From Parasitella parasitica (Eukaryota > Mucoromycota > Mucoromycetes > Mucorales > Mucoraceae), in contig MU619241.1 in NCBI GenBank assembly GCA_025201805.1, positions 45,937 through 75,648 on the forward strand: DNA of 29,712 bases, given 5' to 3'. The notes under the pieces were generated by a model. That model was given only the letters and a program-made list of their open reading frames with translations. It did no database searches and had not been told where the DNA came from. Numbering within the stretch: position 1 is the stretch's first letter; each line of letters opens with the position of its first letter. The translations under genes and the position numbers were made by a program. This document shows, piece after piece, positions 10,301 through 23,123 of this stretch.

Positions 10301-13300
10301 AACAAGACGCCGATCCAAAGGATCCTCGAGTCATTAATGTGAGACGCTTCAAACTGCTACTGAGCGAAATCCCACCAGCTCTCATGCCTGTTTTCCAGGG
10401 CATTATTAAAGTATCTACCAATCGTCGAATCCCAACTGTAAATATGTCGTTCACTGACCGTGCAAAGTTTGTTGCTGAGGATATTGCTAGCTTGTTTGAT
10501 CTTGGCCTTCATTACATGTTTGGCACCGAGGATGCGCCCGATTGCAGGTTTGAATACTATGCAGCTATCTTTTCCATGATATCCATGTTGCTTCTGGACG
10601 ATCGCTCTCGAACCGCTCTGGAGACTCCTATTGCTGTTGCTTTTGAACGTTCTGGCCTTGTTGATTTCTTGCTGAACGAAATGCTCCCCTGTTTCTGGGA
10701 CGCAGCAGAGGCAAAAATCAAGGCAGGCGAGCAAGACGGTATTGTAGCTCACCGTATCAACACTTGTATCGAACTTTTGCTTGCTATTCTCCACCACCTG
10801 GGCTCGCCAAAGCTATTTTACTCTTCGCCGCATACAAACATACTTACTGCCGCACATCCAGACGATGCTTTCACGTTTACTCCAGACCTTCTGAACCCAT
10901 ACGACTGGGTTGCTTCAATGCAGCTCAAATTAACTGGCCTGTACAAATACCTTCAAAGCCCTCTGCTACACAAATTTTCCAGACATGTCTTGCATTCTTT
11001 ACTGAGATGTGTGACCCAAGTCATGAAGCATGAAGGTGAATCCCCTCCTCGTAATATTGCCCGTAGAACCGGTGGCGGGGCCAAGAACAATACTGCAGAT
11101 GACAGTGCAATTGAGCATTTCGATACCAACCGTAGAGCCTTGATTACGATGGGATTCGAGGCTGATCGTGTGGACGATGCCTTGCGTAGAATGCGCTATG
11201 GTATCTGTGCTCTTGATTATCTGTTTAGTCGTCGTCTGGTACAGCACACCATAGAGGCAGGTCCGCCACAGTTGGATATTTCTGCCGAAATAGAATGTTC
11301 AAATCCACTGACTTTGGCCGAATTCGACGCTGGAGTTCGTATTTTGGTAAACATGTGGTACGACCCTACTCTAGCTACTCAGGCGCTGAGTGAAAGCGGC
11401 AACCTTGCCCAGGCTGCAATGTTAATGTCGAGACATATACCCTCCGCATTAAGGACACCCTCTGATCAACAGCCGCAAGAAGTTGTAGTTGAAGATGACA
11501 ATGATGATCAGTATGAAGATATTGCCACAGAGGACGATGAAGGGGAGGCAGACGAGAGTATGTATACTACCGAGGAAGACGACGCCAACGAAGAAGCAGC
11601 AACTCCAAGCCGTCGGGTGGAAAAAAGAGCATCGACTGCAGAGGAAATCCGCACCGGATTGGCAAGCATCCGTAAGAAAATGCGTGCTCATATCCCTCTT
11701 ATCCTGTCTCGGCTTGTTGATGAGCGTAACGACCTTGACTTTGAGGTGCGTGGGCTGATGGCAATGCTATGCTGTGGCGACCCCAATGAATGGGACTTCA
11801 ATACAAAGCAAACCGTTCGTCTGTTCTTTGGCGGTCCGAGCAAGCAGCAAGACGCTCTTTCCATGTTTGAATCTTCCATCAACAAGATCCGCATATTTGC
11901 TCTCATGTTGCGTGAGCCCAGCATGCAAGATGTCCTGTCTCTTTTGATCACCACCATGTCAGACTACATGAGCTGGTTCGAGTTCCTGGATATGATTGTG
12001 GCCCATCCTGACTTCCCTGATCCCAAGTGGCTGACTACACTGTTTTTAATCCTGGAAGCTGCTCTAGCTCAGTCTGACGAACCAAAGGACGCTATCAGGA
12101 CTACCGAAGAGGACATGTCCGTGCCAGCCATTGTCACAGCTGAAAATAGAACCACACTGATGAAGTACTGTTTAGAGTTATTGAAAATGGAGACTTTGAC
12201 CGAGGATAATTTGATATCTGTGCTGAGAATCATTGTGCGTCTTACCAAGCACCATGCAGCAGCCTTGCAATTTGTCGAACTGGGAGGCCTTGAACCTCTG
12301 TTTAAGCGGCCCAGCTCAGGATTCAAGGCTCTCAAGATCCAGCAAACCTATATCATCATGATTTTACGTCATGTCATTGAAAGCAAACAAGTCTTGACAG
12401 CGACAATGCGTGAATGGTTGGTTACCTTCTTCACTAACTCTGGAGCGGATAATGTAGATGTCGATGCATTCACAAGAAACCATAGCAACTTGGCTTTGCG
12501 TGATCCTGACGTCTTTGTAGATGTGAGCACTCAACTATGTCGATTTAGCAGCTCAGGCAAAAGCATTTGTTACAATGGAGCAAACAAAGACGATGACCGC
12601 AGCACTCCAGCGATCGAGACATCCTCTCTCGTTATTCACTCTCTGCTGAACCAACTCGTGCAAACACAGGCCAATGCAAGCGAATCCAACCTCAAGCTTG
12701 CTTACACTGGATTTCTGCTGCAATGCATCTTTGAACTCGTATCGTCTTATCCATCTTGTAAGCACGATATCCTTAATTTCTCGACGGATTTCTCGACGGA
12801 AAAAGATGCAACAGCAACTGCTGATGTGCACCAGAAAATCTTGTTTAGGCTGACAAACACGCTCTTGCCCTATAATGCGATAAGCACGCCCACAGACCAA
12901 GATCGGAAAAAGCAGGGTGTGTCGATGTGGGTTGCGTCGCTCCTGGTTGGTATGTGCTACAACACTGCGCATGTGCATGAAAGCGACAAGGCATCTCACA
13001 GGAATGCGCTTGCTACTGTACGAAAGCATGTGCTTGATGTTGTAGCACGTTCAATCCAAGACGCACTGCAGTCCGATGCAACTGCAAGCGTAAAGTACAA
13101 CAGATACTTTGCGCTTACAGAACTCTGTCACCGCATACTGAATGCTCGTCCCACTGGCATCAATGTCGATGCTGGCATCAAGGAAGAAGATGCTGTGAAG
13201 GAAGTCTCAAAGCTGATGTTGGAAAAGCGTTTCGTGCCCCTCTTGATATCTGTGATCAGTGATGTGGATGTCAACTACCCGCAAGCCAAGTCTATCCTCA

Positions 13301-16300
13301 ACTCAGTCTTGAGGCCTTTGGAACAACTGACTAAATTAGCTATCCGCATCCACCGTGATTCTCCTCCTGCGCTGGACAACATGCAAAGGGAAATTGATCA
13401 AGCTAATCAGACCATTCACGCAGCCCATCAGCAGAACGACAGGGGACAAGACGATGAAGAAAACGATATCCAGGACATGTATATCCCCATGGACACAGAC
13501 GAGGACGATGCAGAGGCTGGTGAAGTCAATGACCTGTACAGAAACTCGTCTCTTGCCATGTTTGACGGCACCGTCTTGGAGGAAGAAAGCAGTGAAGAAG
13601 AGTCAGACAATGACATTTCCATGGCAAGGTTTGTGCAATACAACGACCGTTTGAATCTGTAGTTATTCCTAACCCTATGTCTAGTTCCGGTGAAGAGATT
13701 GTCGATGATGATGACGACGACGATGATGACGACGATGACTCAAGTGGGTTAGAGATTGACATAAGTGCTGATTCTTCTTCAGTGGATGAACAGGACGAGG
13801 ACATTGTATTTCGACGCCATAGATTCCACCATGCAGACACTGATGAGGAAGACGAGGTACTGAAAAAAAAAATCCAACTGTTTACCACTTACTAAATATT
13901 ACAATCATTAGTCTGGCTCTGACAATGATGATTCGGGTTCTGATTCTCACAGCATGGCAAGCACTTTCTCATCAAACGAATACGACTCATCCAATGAGTC
14001 GCTCAATTCCGATAGGAGCGACTCGATCCACTCTAATGACAGTCGAGATCTAGCGTGGCAACTGACCGAAGAGGGGCGTATGAATGGGCACACGAGACGC
14101 CACAGAAGAGATAGCATCAGTAGCCTAGTAAGTCGCATATTTCTACCGTATGTTGTGTCCTTGTCGCTGACGTGGTAATAAATATTAGGGCAGTGGCGAT
14201 GATGATGATGATGGTGACGACAATGATATGGATGTTGATCCCGCTGATTATGAGTTGGACACTGGTGGCCTTAATGCGGAGGAACTTGCAGATGTGGAGC
14301 GTAATCGTAAGTTGCAGTATACCAATATTGTTGATAATGTGTCAGCTAACCAATATCAATGTACAGTTGATCTGTTCAACAGAATGACTCGTGGAGGTGG
14401 AAACGGTTAGTGATTGTAGCACAGCATTCATTTAATTTTATATTGATCCGTTGCATAGCAACTCAAATCATCAACCCTACAGTAAGAGGCTCATTGAACA
14501 GCAATCCAAACAATGACAGCGGTGCTTTCAGACCCTTTGATAACGTCATTCTGCATCCACTTTTACAAAGTGCTTCGTCTAATAATGCAGAAACACCTGC
14601 AGCTTCGTCAACTCTTTCAGCAGAAACTGCCATCTTATGTGGTGCCAACAGAAATCATTTGCAAGCGTATGAAGATATCATTGGTGGTAGTGCTGTACGC
14701 ATTTTGGAAAATTTATTTTCTCAACAACGACAACGAAACAATGGCGCTGAAGAGGTCGCTACACATGCTGTTTCAAGTGGCAATGCGGATGAAACTGCAA
14801 TGCATAATGAAAGCGAACAAGAGAACAAGGATACTTTGGAATTGCTAAAAGAATTTCAACCCTCTCATACGACAGATCGCTGGGCCCAAGAAGCTCATAT
14901 GGTTTACATTCCTGCGGTTGCCTCTGCCAAGGCCTCTAAGCTGACTGGTCAACTTATTACTGAGCTGACAAAACGAGGTCAAGATCAACCAACGATGCAG
15001 AAACACGAACTGGAACTCGCTTCCTCACCAGAGCCAGCCTGGAATGATACGGAAATTGACATTGTCATCGAAGAAGACGGCGACTCCTCTGATCTTGAAG
15101 CAGAGGACGACGACGAGGAGGAGCTACTCAATGTTGATGAACAGCAAAATCGCGTTACAGTCATGGTCCATGGAGAACATGTCGACATCACTGGAACAGG
15201 CATTGACGTAGAGTTTTTGGAAGCTCTCCCTGATGATCTAAGAGCTGAAGTTATTAGCCAGCAAATGGCTGAACGCCGTCATTCTATTGAAAGCATGGAC
15301 CAAGATGAGATCAGCCCCGAGTTTTTGGCTGCTTTACCACCTGATATTCGGAATGAGGTGCTCAGACAGGAGTCCATTGATCGCAGCAGACGCCAGACTA
15401 GAGAATTTCTAGACACAGGAGATATGGATCGATTGGTGGAAAGCAATGCGAACAGCAGCAGCCACCCTGAACCGCATACCAGCGCTGTAAATACAAACGA
15501 CTTGGAAGGTGTGCATCCCAATCTGGACCTTACTTCTCGCGTTGGTTGCCCAACTGGCCCTGCACCGACTCGAGACGGCGCAACTGCAACATGGAGAATA
15601 GGCAGAGCGACCGGCGCTGCAGATCAGCAAGCAGAAAATAGCAACACGAATCAAGGTAGCAGAAGTGATACTGCCAACAATACTTCAAAAGCGCCTAGTC
15701 GCCACCACAAAGACGCTATCCGCATTGTCGATAAATCTCAATTGGCTGCTCTTGCTCGCTTGGTGTTTGTTCCTCAGTCTATATCAAAAGCTTTACTGAA
15801 CAGGCTTCTATTGAGTTTATGCGAAAACAGTAAAACTCGCTCGGATTTGCTGTCTCTCCTGGTAAGCATTCTGCAAGATGGTAGCACTGACCTTGCAGCT
15901 GTCGATCGCAGTTTTATGGACCTATCTATTCAAAAGGGTTGCAACAGCAACAGCAACAGCAAAATGGAGGACACGCCTGTTCATGTTGTATCAGCACCGG
16001 CAGAAAACGCTCCCAATTTGATTGCTCAGCGATGCCTGGAGATTCTGTACTATGTTGTTACTCTTAACGATCGTTCTCTCGCTTATTTCTTGACAGAACA
16101 CGACAGTTTGAGTTATTTGAAGCGTCGTTACTCTGCCAGTAGTAGCCGAAAATCAAAGACAAAGGCCCTGACAAGCAACGCTTCCGTCAAGTACCCCATT
16201 TTGGTGCTAATTGGGCTTCTGGACCGCCCAGTTTTCATGGATAATGTCACGCTCATGGAACAGCTGATGAATTTGCTAGAAGTTATGTGTCGCCCTATAC

Positions 16301-18306
16301 CCAGTTTGGTCTCCAACTATAGCAAAAAGAAGTCTGAAGCCAACATAGACGAGAAACCCGCGCATCGTCATGCTCCTCAACCGCCATCTATTCCAGATCA
16401 CTATATTCAAAAAGTAGTCGACGTCCTTTCCATGGGCGAATGCTCGAGCCATACGTTCAGGTCTACCATCAATGTTCTTTCCCGCCTGTCGCCTTTAGAG
16501 GGTGCAATGGACACTATCATTGATGGATTAACTAGCATTGCCAATACGTGTGGCAAGCAAATCATTGTTGACCTTCAGCAGCTGTACTTGATTTTGGATC
16601 ATTTGAAGACTGGCGCTGAGCTGGAGGGCTCTGCACTAGCGCAGTTTTCTGCTGCTACTTCCCAGCAGGCTAGACTGCTGCGTGTGCTGAAGGCTATGGA
16701 TTACTTGTACACTCGCAACAACAAGCGCAATGTATCATCCGACCACGCCGAGCAAAATGAAAAGGCAGTGCTCAAGATTTATGACAAGTTGGACTTTTTA
16801 CCGTTGTGGACAAAGCTCGGTGCCTGTCTTGCCTTGATCCAAGAGAGAGAAGATCTTTTGAACGTGGCCTCTGTTTTACTGCCGCTGGTGGAGTCATTCA
16901 TGGCTGTTTCCAAGTATGTCGATAACAAGGGTTATGCTGCCAAGTCAAGCACAGAAACAGCAGATCCAGCCGAAGAATTCTTTTTCAGCTTTACTGAAGA
17001 GCACAAGAAGATTCTCAACATCATGGTGCGCAACAATCCGTCTCTATTGGTCGGCTCCTTCTCACTACTGAACCATAATCCCAAGATCCTCGAATTTGAC
17101 AATAAGCGAAACTACTTTATACAACAGTTGCATAAACGCACTAATCGTCGTGAACAATACCCCTCGCTTCGGCTGACCTTGGATCGTGCCAATGTGTTCG
17201 AAGACACTTATCGTAAACTACAAGGTCTCACAGGCGATGAAATCAAGTATGGCAAGCTAAATGTTCATTTCTATGGAGAAGAAGGCGTAGATGCAGGTGG
17301 TGTTGCTCGCGAATGGTTTTCTGTGCTTGCTCGTCAAATGTTTGACCCCAACTATGCGCTTTTTATCACTTCTGCTGCTGATAAGCTTACCTATCAGCCC
17401 AACAGAGCTTCTGGTGTCAATTCAGAGCATTTGAGCTACTTCAAGTGTGTGGGTCGCATTATCGGTAAAGCTATCCATGATGGAAGGCTGCTGGATGCCT
17501 ATTTTACTCGCTCTTTCTACAAATTAATGCTTGGCCGCTCCGTCGATTACCGCGATATTGAGGCTGTGGATCCCGCCTATTACAAGAGTTTGGTGTGGAT
17601 GCTGGAAAATGATATTACAGACATCATTGATCTCACATTTAGTGTGGAAACGGACGATTTTGGCACCAACAAGATTATTGATCTGAAGCCAGATGGACGA
17701 AATATCCCAGTTACCGAAGAAAACAAGCACGAATATGTAACCTTGGTCATTGAGCAGAAATTAGTACTTGCCATCAAAGACCAAGTTAATGCTTTCCTCG
17801 AGGGTTTCCACGACATCATCCCTGCCGCTCTGATTCAGATCTTTAACGAGCAGGAATTAGAGCTACTCATTTCTGGCTTACCGGACATCGATATTGATGA
17901 GTGGAAGGCCAACACTGTATACCAGGGCTACACTCTTTCTTCGCCTCAAATCCAGTGGTTCTGGCGTGCTGTACGCTCTTTTGATCCAGAAGAAAGAGCT
18001 AAACTGCTGCAGTTCTCTACAGGCACATCAAAAGTGCCGTTGGAAGGATTTTCACAACTGCAAGGCTCAAATGGTGTTCAAAAATTTCAAATTCACAAGG
18101 AATTTGGTGATGTAAATCGTTTGCCGTCTGCTCACACATGGTAAGTGTGCGACGTTTTGTTGTTTCGCTTGTTTGTTATTCACTTACTTCTTATCTCATT
18201 TAGTTTTAATCAAATCGATCTGCCTCAATATTTGACTTACGAAGACCTGCGATCAAATCTTTTTAAAGCGATTAGTGAGTGCTCAACTGGATTCGCTTTC
18301 CAATAA
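7392..18306 (+). CDS. TOM1: Giant HECT E3 ubiquitin ligase, TOM1/HUWE1 family, 13 exons
   Basis: The exons are 7392-7433, 7473-7763, 7816-8275, 8326-8577, 8633-9615, 9679-9961, 10022-13628, 13685-13856, 13912-14127, 14189-14306, 14367-14405, 14459-18140 and 18204-18306. They sum to 3415 residues; yeast Tom1 is about 3270. Domains in order: DUF908-type region (about 60-330), DUF913-type (about 350-740), a UBA (about 1138-1178, ALITMGFEADRVDDAL), an acidic centre with a 12-Asp run (about 1930-2130), two ubiquitin-binding-type motifs (LPDDLRAEVI near 2411, LPPDIRNEVL near 2447) and the HECT domain (about 3060-3415). The catalytic Cys is residue 3382 in SAHTCFNQIDLP, 33 residues from the end. The enzyme takes ubiquitin on this Cys and passes it to substrates; in yeast Tom1 clears excess histones and unassembled ribosomal proteins. 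Intron 4 (8578-8632) appears to be GC-AG. Exon 1 (MKITRVPNRKPAPL) fits the family's basic start but is short and the least certain. Confidence 0.95.
7442..7459 (+). repeat. T18 homopolymer inside TOM1 intron 1
   Basis: Eighteen T residues fill nearly half of the 39-nt intron 7434-7472. They precede TAATATTGTTAG and act as its polypyrimidine tract if the exon 1 model is right. Length variation is likely. Confidence 0.7.
13701..13738 (+). repeat. GAT/GAC trinucleotide repeat (poly-Asp)
   Basis: A near-perfect run of GAT and GAC codons at the start of TOM1 exon 8 encodes 12 Asp residues in the acidic centre. Mixed synonymous codons suggest that the acidic charge, not only the DNA repeat, is kept. 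Acidic tracts are typical of this family at this place. Confidence 0.85.
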
Positions 18307-18310
18307 TAAC

Positions 18311-18316
18311 AATAAA
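18311..18316 (+). terminator. Putative poly(A) signal of the TOM1-type gene
   Basis: AATAAA lies 4 bases after the TAA stop codon. It is a motif match; a site further downstream is possible. Confidence 0.3.
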
Positions 18317-19559
18317 GTGCAATTTTCAACATGTTCTTTAGCATCATTGACTAATAGATACAGACTCAAGAGTGGACGGCCTTTTAAATCATACTGCTAA
18401 CTTCCACTCGCCTTTTGTTCTTATTTGCCATCTTTGGAAACCTTTTGATCTTGCGAGATTTTTTTTTTTTACCAAACTCGTCTAATTGATCGTCAAAAGT
18501 ATATTAAAATAAAACATGCGACTAAATGTGCTCTATTCGATGGTTTATTTGATTTTTTCAATTTCGCAAAGGAGTAAGTTGAAACTATAAATAATACATA
18601 TTTAGTTTAATTGCAGAAAAATTGATAAAGTTGATCTGCACTACCCAAACAAGTATTACCATTGTATAGTGAGAGTTTCTAGTAAACTTTTTCTCTAATT
18701 CACATTTTGGAAAAGAGTTTCTCTTTTCAAGTGAAATATGGCATTTTGTCAGAATTGAGTTTTCAGACGAAGTACCATAAGGCAGAAAAATGAAAAAAAA
18801 AAAAAAAATAAGTTCAAATTTGCATCTAAATGATCCTTGTAGTCTAAAGTCATCGATTGGCATGCTTTTGTGAGTCGCAAATATCCATTAACTTGCGTGA
18901 TTTCTTTGGCATTCAGCGTATTTAAGCTACATATCTTCCATTCATAGGTGCAGTCAGGTTATACTAAGCAAAGTAGTAGCGTATTCATCCCCGTGCATAC
19001 CTTACCCAACAAGATAAACAAGGGTTTTTGATAGTAGGACGTCTCCAGCAATCCGCATATTTGCCGCCCAGAAAGTGGTGCCAAATACTCTCGATGATGC
19101 TTTGAATAGTTGTAGAATACCCAGAGTATTTGTAGTGCATAGTTGCCGATTCTACGTTCCATGGCCTTGATAACTCTACCTCGACCTTTTCTTTTATATC
19201 TCTTTTAGAGGTATAATAACCGAGCAAATCTTTTCAAGATAGTGCAGATCTATTCAGCTTTCGGCTGGTAAATTTTGTCCGTTTCGAAAATACTTGGCGG
19301 TTATCCCCATTTGGTCTACAAGTTAACATGTATATTTTAATTTAGTAGCATTGAAATATTCCAAGTATAAAGCGCATATAGTAGACCACGTTATTTTAAT
19401 AAAAAACTAGCGATAGATATGCCCTAATTATCTAACTACTGCTATCTGGTCTAATTGGTGAACTATTGATTTGCAAATGCCTTGATTTTTTGATGTAAAT
19501 CTGTGGCAATTTGATTAGGGAGATAGCCCAAAACGATAATCATTTGCTAACGCTGTACC
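18317..19559. other. 1.2 kb spacer between TOM1-type and AP-2 alpha genes
   Basis: AT-rich, with a T-run near 18461-18470 and an A-run near 18788-18807. The only notable frame is on the minus strand at 18985-19227 (80 codons), overlapped by a second frame at 18959-19162. It reads like protein (IESIWHHFLGGKYADCW) but I recognise no family; it may be a transposon remnant or chance. Confidence 0.45.
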
Positions 19560-19662
19560 CACTCCGCTTTTATTGACCCTATTCTTGTTTTTATTTTACC
19601 CTTTTTTCCCCCTCTCTTTCTCTCTACTATCCTCTCTTTTTGTCTCTATCCATTTACTAAAG
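19560..19662 (+). promoter_or_regulatory. Pyrimidine-rich leader of the AP-2 alpha gene
   Basis: The 100 bases before the AP-2 alpha start codon are almost all T and C on the coding strand (for example CCCCCTCTCTTTCTCTCT), ending in TTTACTAAAG before ATG. It matches the leader type of the zinc-finger and FHA-RING genes and probably marks the core promoter and 5' UTR. Confidence 0.4.
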
Positions 19663-22600
19663 ATGAGTGCGATGCGTGGTTTGACAGTGTTCATTGGTAA
19701 GTGTCTTGTTACACTCTAATTACCCTTTTTACTAATCATGCTTTCCATACATAGCCGACATACGAAAATGTACAGTAATGTTGTATTTTGTTGGTCTGCA
19801 TTTGTTGATTTATTGAAATCTAACTAGGTCGAGTTCGAGAGTTAGAAGAAAAGAGAATTAACAAAGAAATGGCCAATATTAGATCTAAATTCAAAGGTAA
19901 TGCCGTTGTAAGGTGCACGTCTTGACTCTGACACTCAACATTATACCAGAGGGTAATTTGAATGGCTACCAAAAGAAAAAGTACGTATGCAAGCTCTTGT
20001 ACATGTACATCCTCGGTTGGGAGATCGATTTCGGTCATCTTGAAGCCGTGAATCTTATTTCTAGTCAAAAATACAGCGAAAAACAGATTGTGAGTCTGGC
20101 TGTGGAGCGTCGCTACTATCAGATGGCTCATGCGCATTTCATTATGTAGGGCTATTTGGCAGTTACACTTTTATTTCACGAGAACAGCGACCTAGTGCGA
20201 CTTGTTGTCAACTCTACAAAGAAGGATTTGGACGATATGAACGAGATTAACAACTGTCTGGCTCTACATGCCATTGCTAATATTGGCGGTCGAGAAATGG
20301 CTGAAAGCCTTGCCGTGGACGTTCATCGACTACTGGTCTCGCCGTAAGGAGTTTCTATGGATACAGGAAACATGGGTATTTATTTTTTTTTATTGTAGCA
20401 CGTCAAAGAGTTTTGTTAAGAAAAAGGCGGCATTGACCTTGCTGCGTCTTTTCCGCAAGCATCCAGATGTAATTCCTGTTACTGACTGGGCCGAAAGGAT
20501 CATTGCTTTGATGGATGAGTTTGATTTGGTACGTAATAACACATTGGCCGAGCTCAGTGAGATGTTGATCAAAAAGCGTATCAATTAGGGCGTTGCCCTG
20601 AGCGTCACCACACTAGTTCTTGCTCTAGCACAAAGTTTCCCAGTTGAATACAGCGGATGTTACGAGAAAGCAGTTAATCGGCTGAAGAATATTTTGGTCG
20701 AAAGGGACTACAGTTTGGATTATATCTATTACAAAGTGCCTACACCTTGGCTGCAAGTCAAATGCCTGCGTCTTTTGCAGTATTACCCTCCTCCAGAGGA
20801 CGCCAAATTTCGTTCAGATATTAGCGAGCTCTTGCAGATAATCATTTCAAATTCTCAAGACTCACCAAAGAACGTGCAACATAGCAATGCACAAAACGCA
20901 GTGCTGTTTGAAGCCATTAACCTCGCCATTCATCTCGATAGCAACTCCAGCATTTGCGCTCAAGCAGCAGCACTTTTAGGCCGGTTTATCTCGAGTAAAG
21001 AGACCAATGTCAGATATCTTGGTTTAGAGACGATGGCGCATTTGGCAGCTTGTGTCGATTCGCTTGAACCCATCAAAAGACACCAGGAAACTATTTTGCT
21101 GTCTCTTCGCGACAAGGATATTAGTGTTCGCAGACGTGGTTTAGACTTGCTGTATTCCATGTGCGATACATCTAATGCAAAGATTGTCGTATCAGAACTA
21201 TTACGCTATCTTCAAGTGGCAGACTATGCCATGAGAGAGGAGATGGTGTTGAAGATTGCTATTTTGGCAGAGAAATTTGCGTCTACTTACTCATGGTACG
21301 TAGACATCATTTTACAGTTGATATCTACAGCCGGTGAGCAAGTTGGTGAGGAAGTCTGGTTCCGTGTTGTTCAAATCGTTACCAACAATGAAGAGTTACA
21401 AGAGTACGCAGCCAAAACCGTGCTAAACTACTTGGGATCGCCTCAGTACAACGAAACTATGGTCAAAGTAGGTGGCTACATTCTTGGTGAGTTTGGCCAT
21501 CTGATTGCAAACATCGCTGGCTGTAGTCCTATCGAGCAGTTCAACGCTGTTCATGCCAAGTTTAACCTCTGCTCCTTACAAACCCGTGCTTTGCTATTGA
21601 CCACCTATGTCAAATTCGTCAACCTCTTTCCAGAGATTAAGGGACAAGTGCTGCCTGTACTAAATCAATATAGATATGTGTTGGACGCAGAGCTCCAGCA
21701 GCGTGCTTGCGAATACTTTTCAATTTCGACCATGCCCACTGACGATTTGTTGCAAACAGTCTGCGAAGAAATGCCTCCATTCCCTGAAAGAGAGTCCACG
21801 CTGCTGCTTAAATTGAACCAAAAGCAAGGCGATACCGAAGATAAGCGTGTTTGGGTCATCGGTGGTCGAGAAGCCAATATGGAGCGTCAAGACAGCCTCA
21901 AGCGCATGGTATCTGTTCGCTCCAGCTCTGCTGATAATTTTCACACTGCATCATCTACTGTGCCTGCCGCTATGCCCGCTCGTTCCAACACTATGCCTGT
22001 CGCCTCTGTTTCGCCGCTATCAGACGAACCTGATTTATTGAACTTTAACGATCTGTCATTAGATGGTACAGATAAGCCTCTTCAGATTTCCAACATAAAT
22101 ACCAGCACACCTCTGGCTCTGGGCTATGAACTTGGCTATCAGCTTTTGCAATACACTAGCGAGGGCGTCTTGTACGAAGACTCGCAGATGCAAGCCTCAA
22201 TTAAATCCGAATACCATGGCTCACAGGGTCGCCTTGCGTTATATCTCACCAACAAGACACAATACATCATGTCTGATATCAATGTGATGCTGACACCCGC
22301 AGATGGTCTAGAGTCCAACCTGACGCCTTTGGAAGGCAATAATTTGCTCTCTGCAGGATCACAATTGCAGCGTTTAATTACGGTAGAATGCAATGATGTG
22401 TTCATTGATTCGCCTCATGTCTTTATTGCCTACACTGTCGGTCCTGAAACACAAGTTTTACACTTGAAACTGCCAGTCGTGCTGACCAAATTCCAAGAGC
22501 CCATCACTACAATGGATGGCACCAACTTTTTCAAGAGATGGAACCAAATCGGCGGTCCTCCTCGAGAGAACCAGGTCATTTTCAAAAGCCAGGTGCCTAT

Positions 22601-22909
22601 CCAACTGTCTACAGCAGAGTCTTTACTACGAGATTTTGGTGTCGGGCTGCTAACGAGTGTAGATCCAAATCCAAACAACTTTGTGGGCGCTGGTATTGTG
22701 GATTCTGGAAAACAAGGTGGTAAAATTGGTATCTTGTTACGGCTGGAACCGAACTTGGAGCAAAATGTAAGTCTGCAAATCATGCTATTCCAACCACTGT
22801 TCTTACGACATTTCTATAGATGTATCGTCTCACTGTTAGAACACCCACAGAAGGTGCGTCGGCTGTTATTCGCGAGATTTTAGAAAGACCTCTTACTTTT
22901 GGTGCTTGA
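19663..22909 (+). CDS. APL3: AP-2 clathrin adaptor complex, alpha subunit, 8 exons
   Basis: The exons are 19663-19696, 19755-19769, 19828-19896, 19950-20089, 20150-20343, 20399-20528, 20589-22766 and 22820-22909, giving 949 residues, the usual length for alpha adaptin (about 940). The N terminus ([36 protein letters not shown]) matches alpha adaptins. The KKKYVCK basic patch near residues 48-54 is the PIP2-binding site known from rat alpha adaptin. The helical trunk runs to about 600, a Ser/Pro/Asn-rich hinge with [11 protein letters not shown] to about 720, and the ear domain ends with [19 protein letters not shown]-2 links cargo, PIP2 and clathrin at the plasma membrane during endocytosis; alpha pairs with sigma-2 and binds accessory proteins through its ear. 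Exon 2 is a 15-nt microexon required for the ADIRKCRV sequence. All junction phases agree. The identity is very secure. Confidence 0.96.
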
Positions 22910-23123
22910 TATAATTTTTATTACATGTATTGATAAATATACTACAAGAAAGAGACTCTCTCATTTACTAATGCTGCCATAAAACTAAGTCTAAAATAAT
23001 ATGAAAATGTGTGTGTATATATGACAAGCGGATAAGGAGATAATATAGCAACCAGAGAGAAGGCTGATCATTGGAAATATACATATAAAACTTGTGGTAA
23101 TACAGAGAAAGTGAGGTGACAAA
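22910..23123. other. Short convergent 3' intergenic region
   Basis: Only 214 bases separate the stop codons of the AP-2 alpha (+) and FHA-RING (-) genes. Both 3' UTRs and poly(A) signals must fit here or overlap. TTTATT at 22917-22922 reads AATAAA on the minus strand and could serve the FHA-RING gene, which would make the two transcripts overlap. Confidence 0.4.

Noticed and set aside
12553-13029. 158-codon minus-strand frame
   Set aside because: It lies wholly inside HECT-gene exon 7 and is an antisense shadow of coding sequence.
19770-19780. Alternative AP-2 alpha exon 2 donor GTAATG at 19775
   Set aside because: It joins to exon 3 out of frame, whereas GTACAG at 19770 restores the conserved [10 protein letters not shown] sequence.
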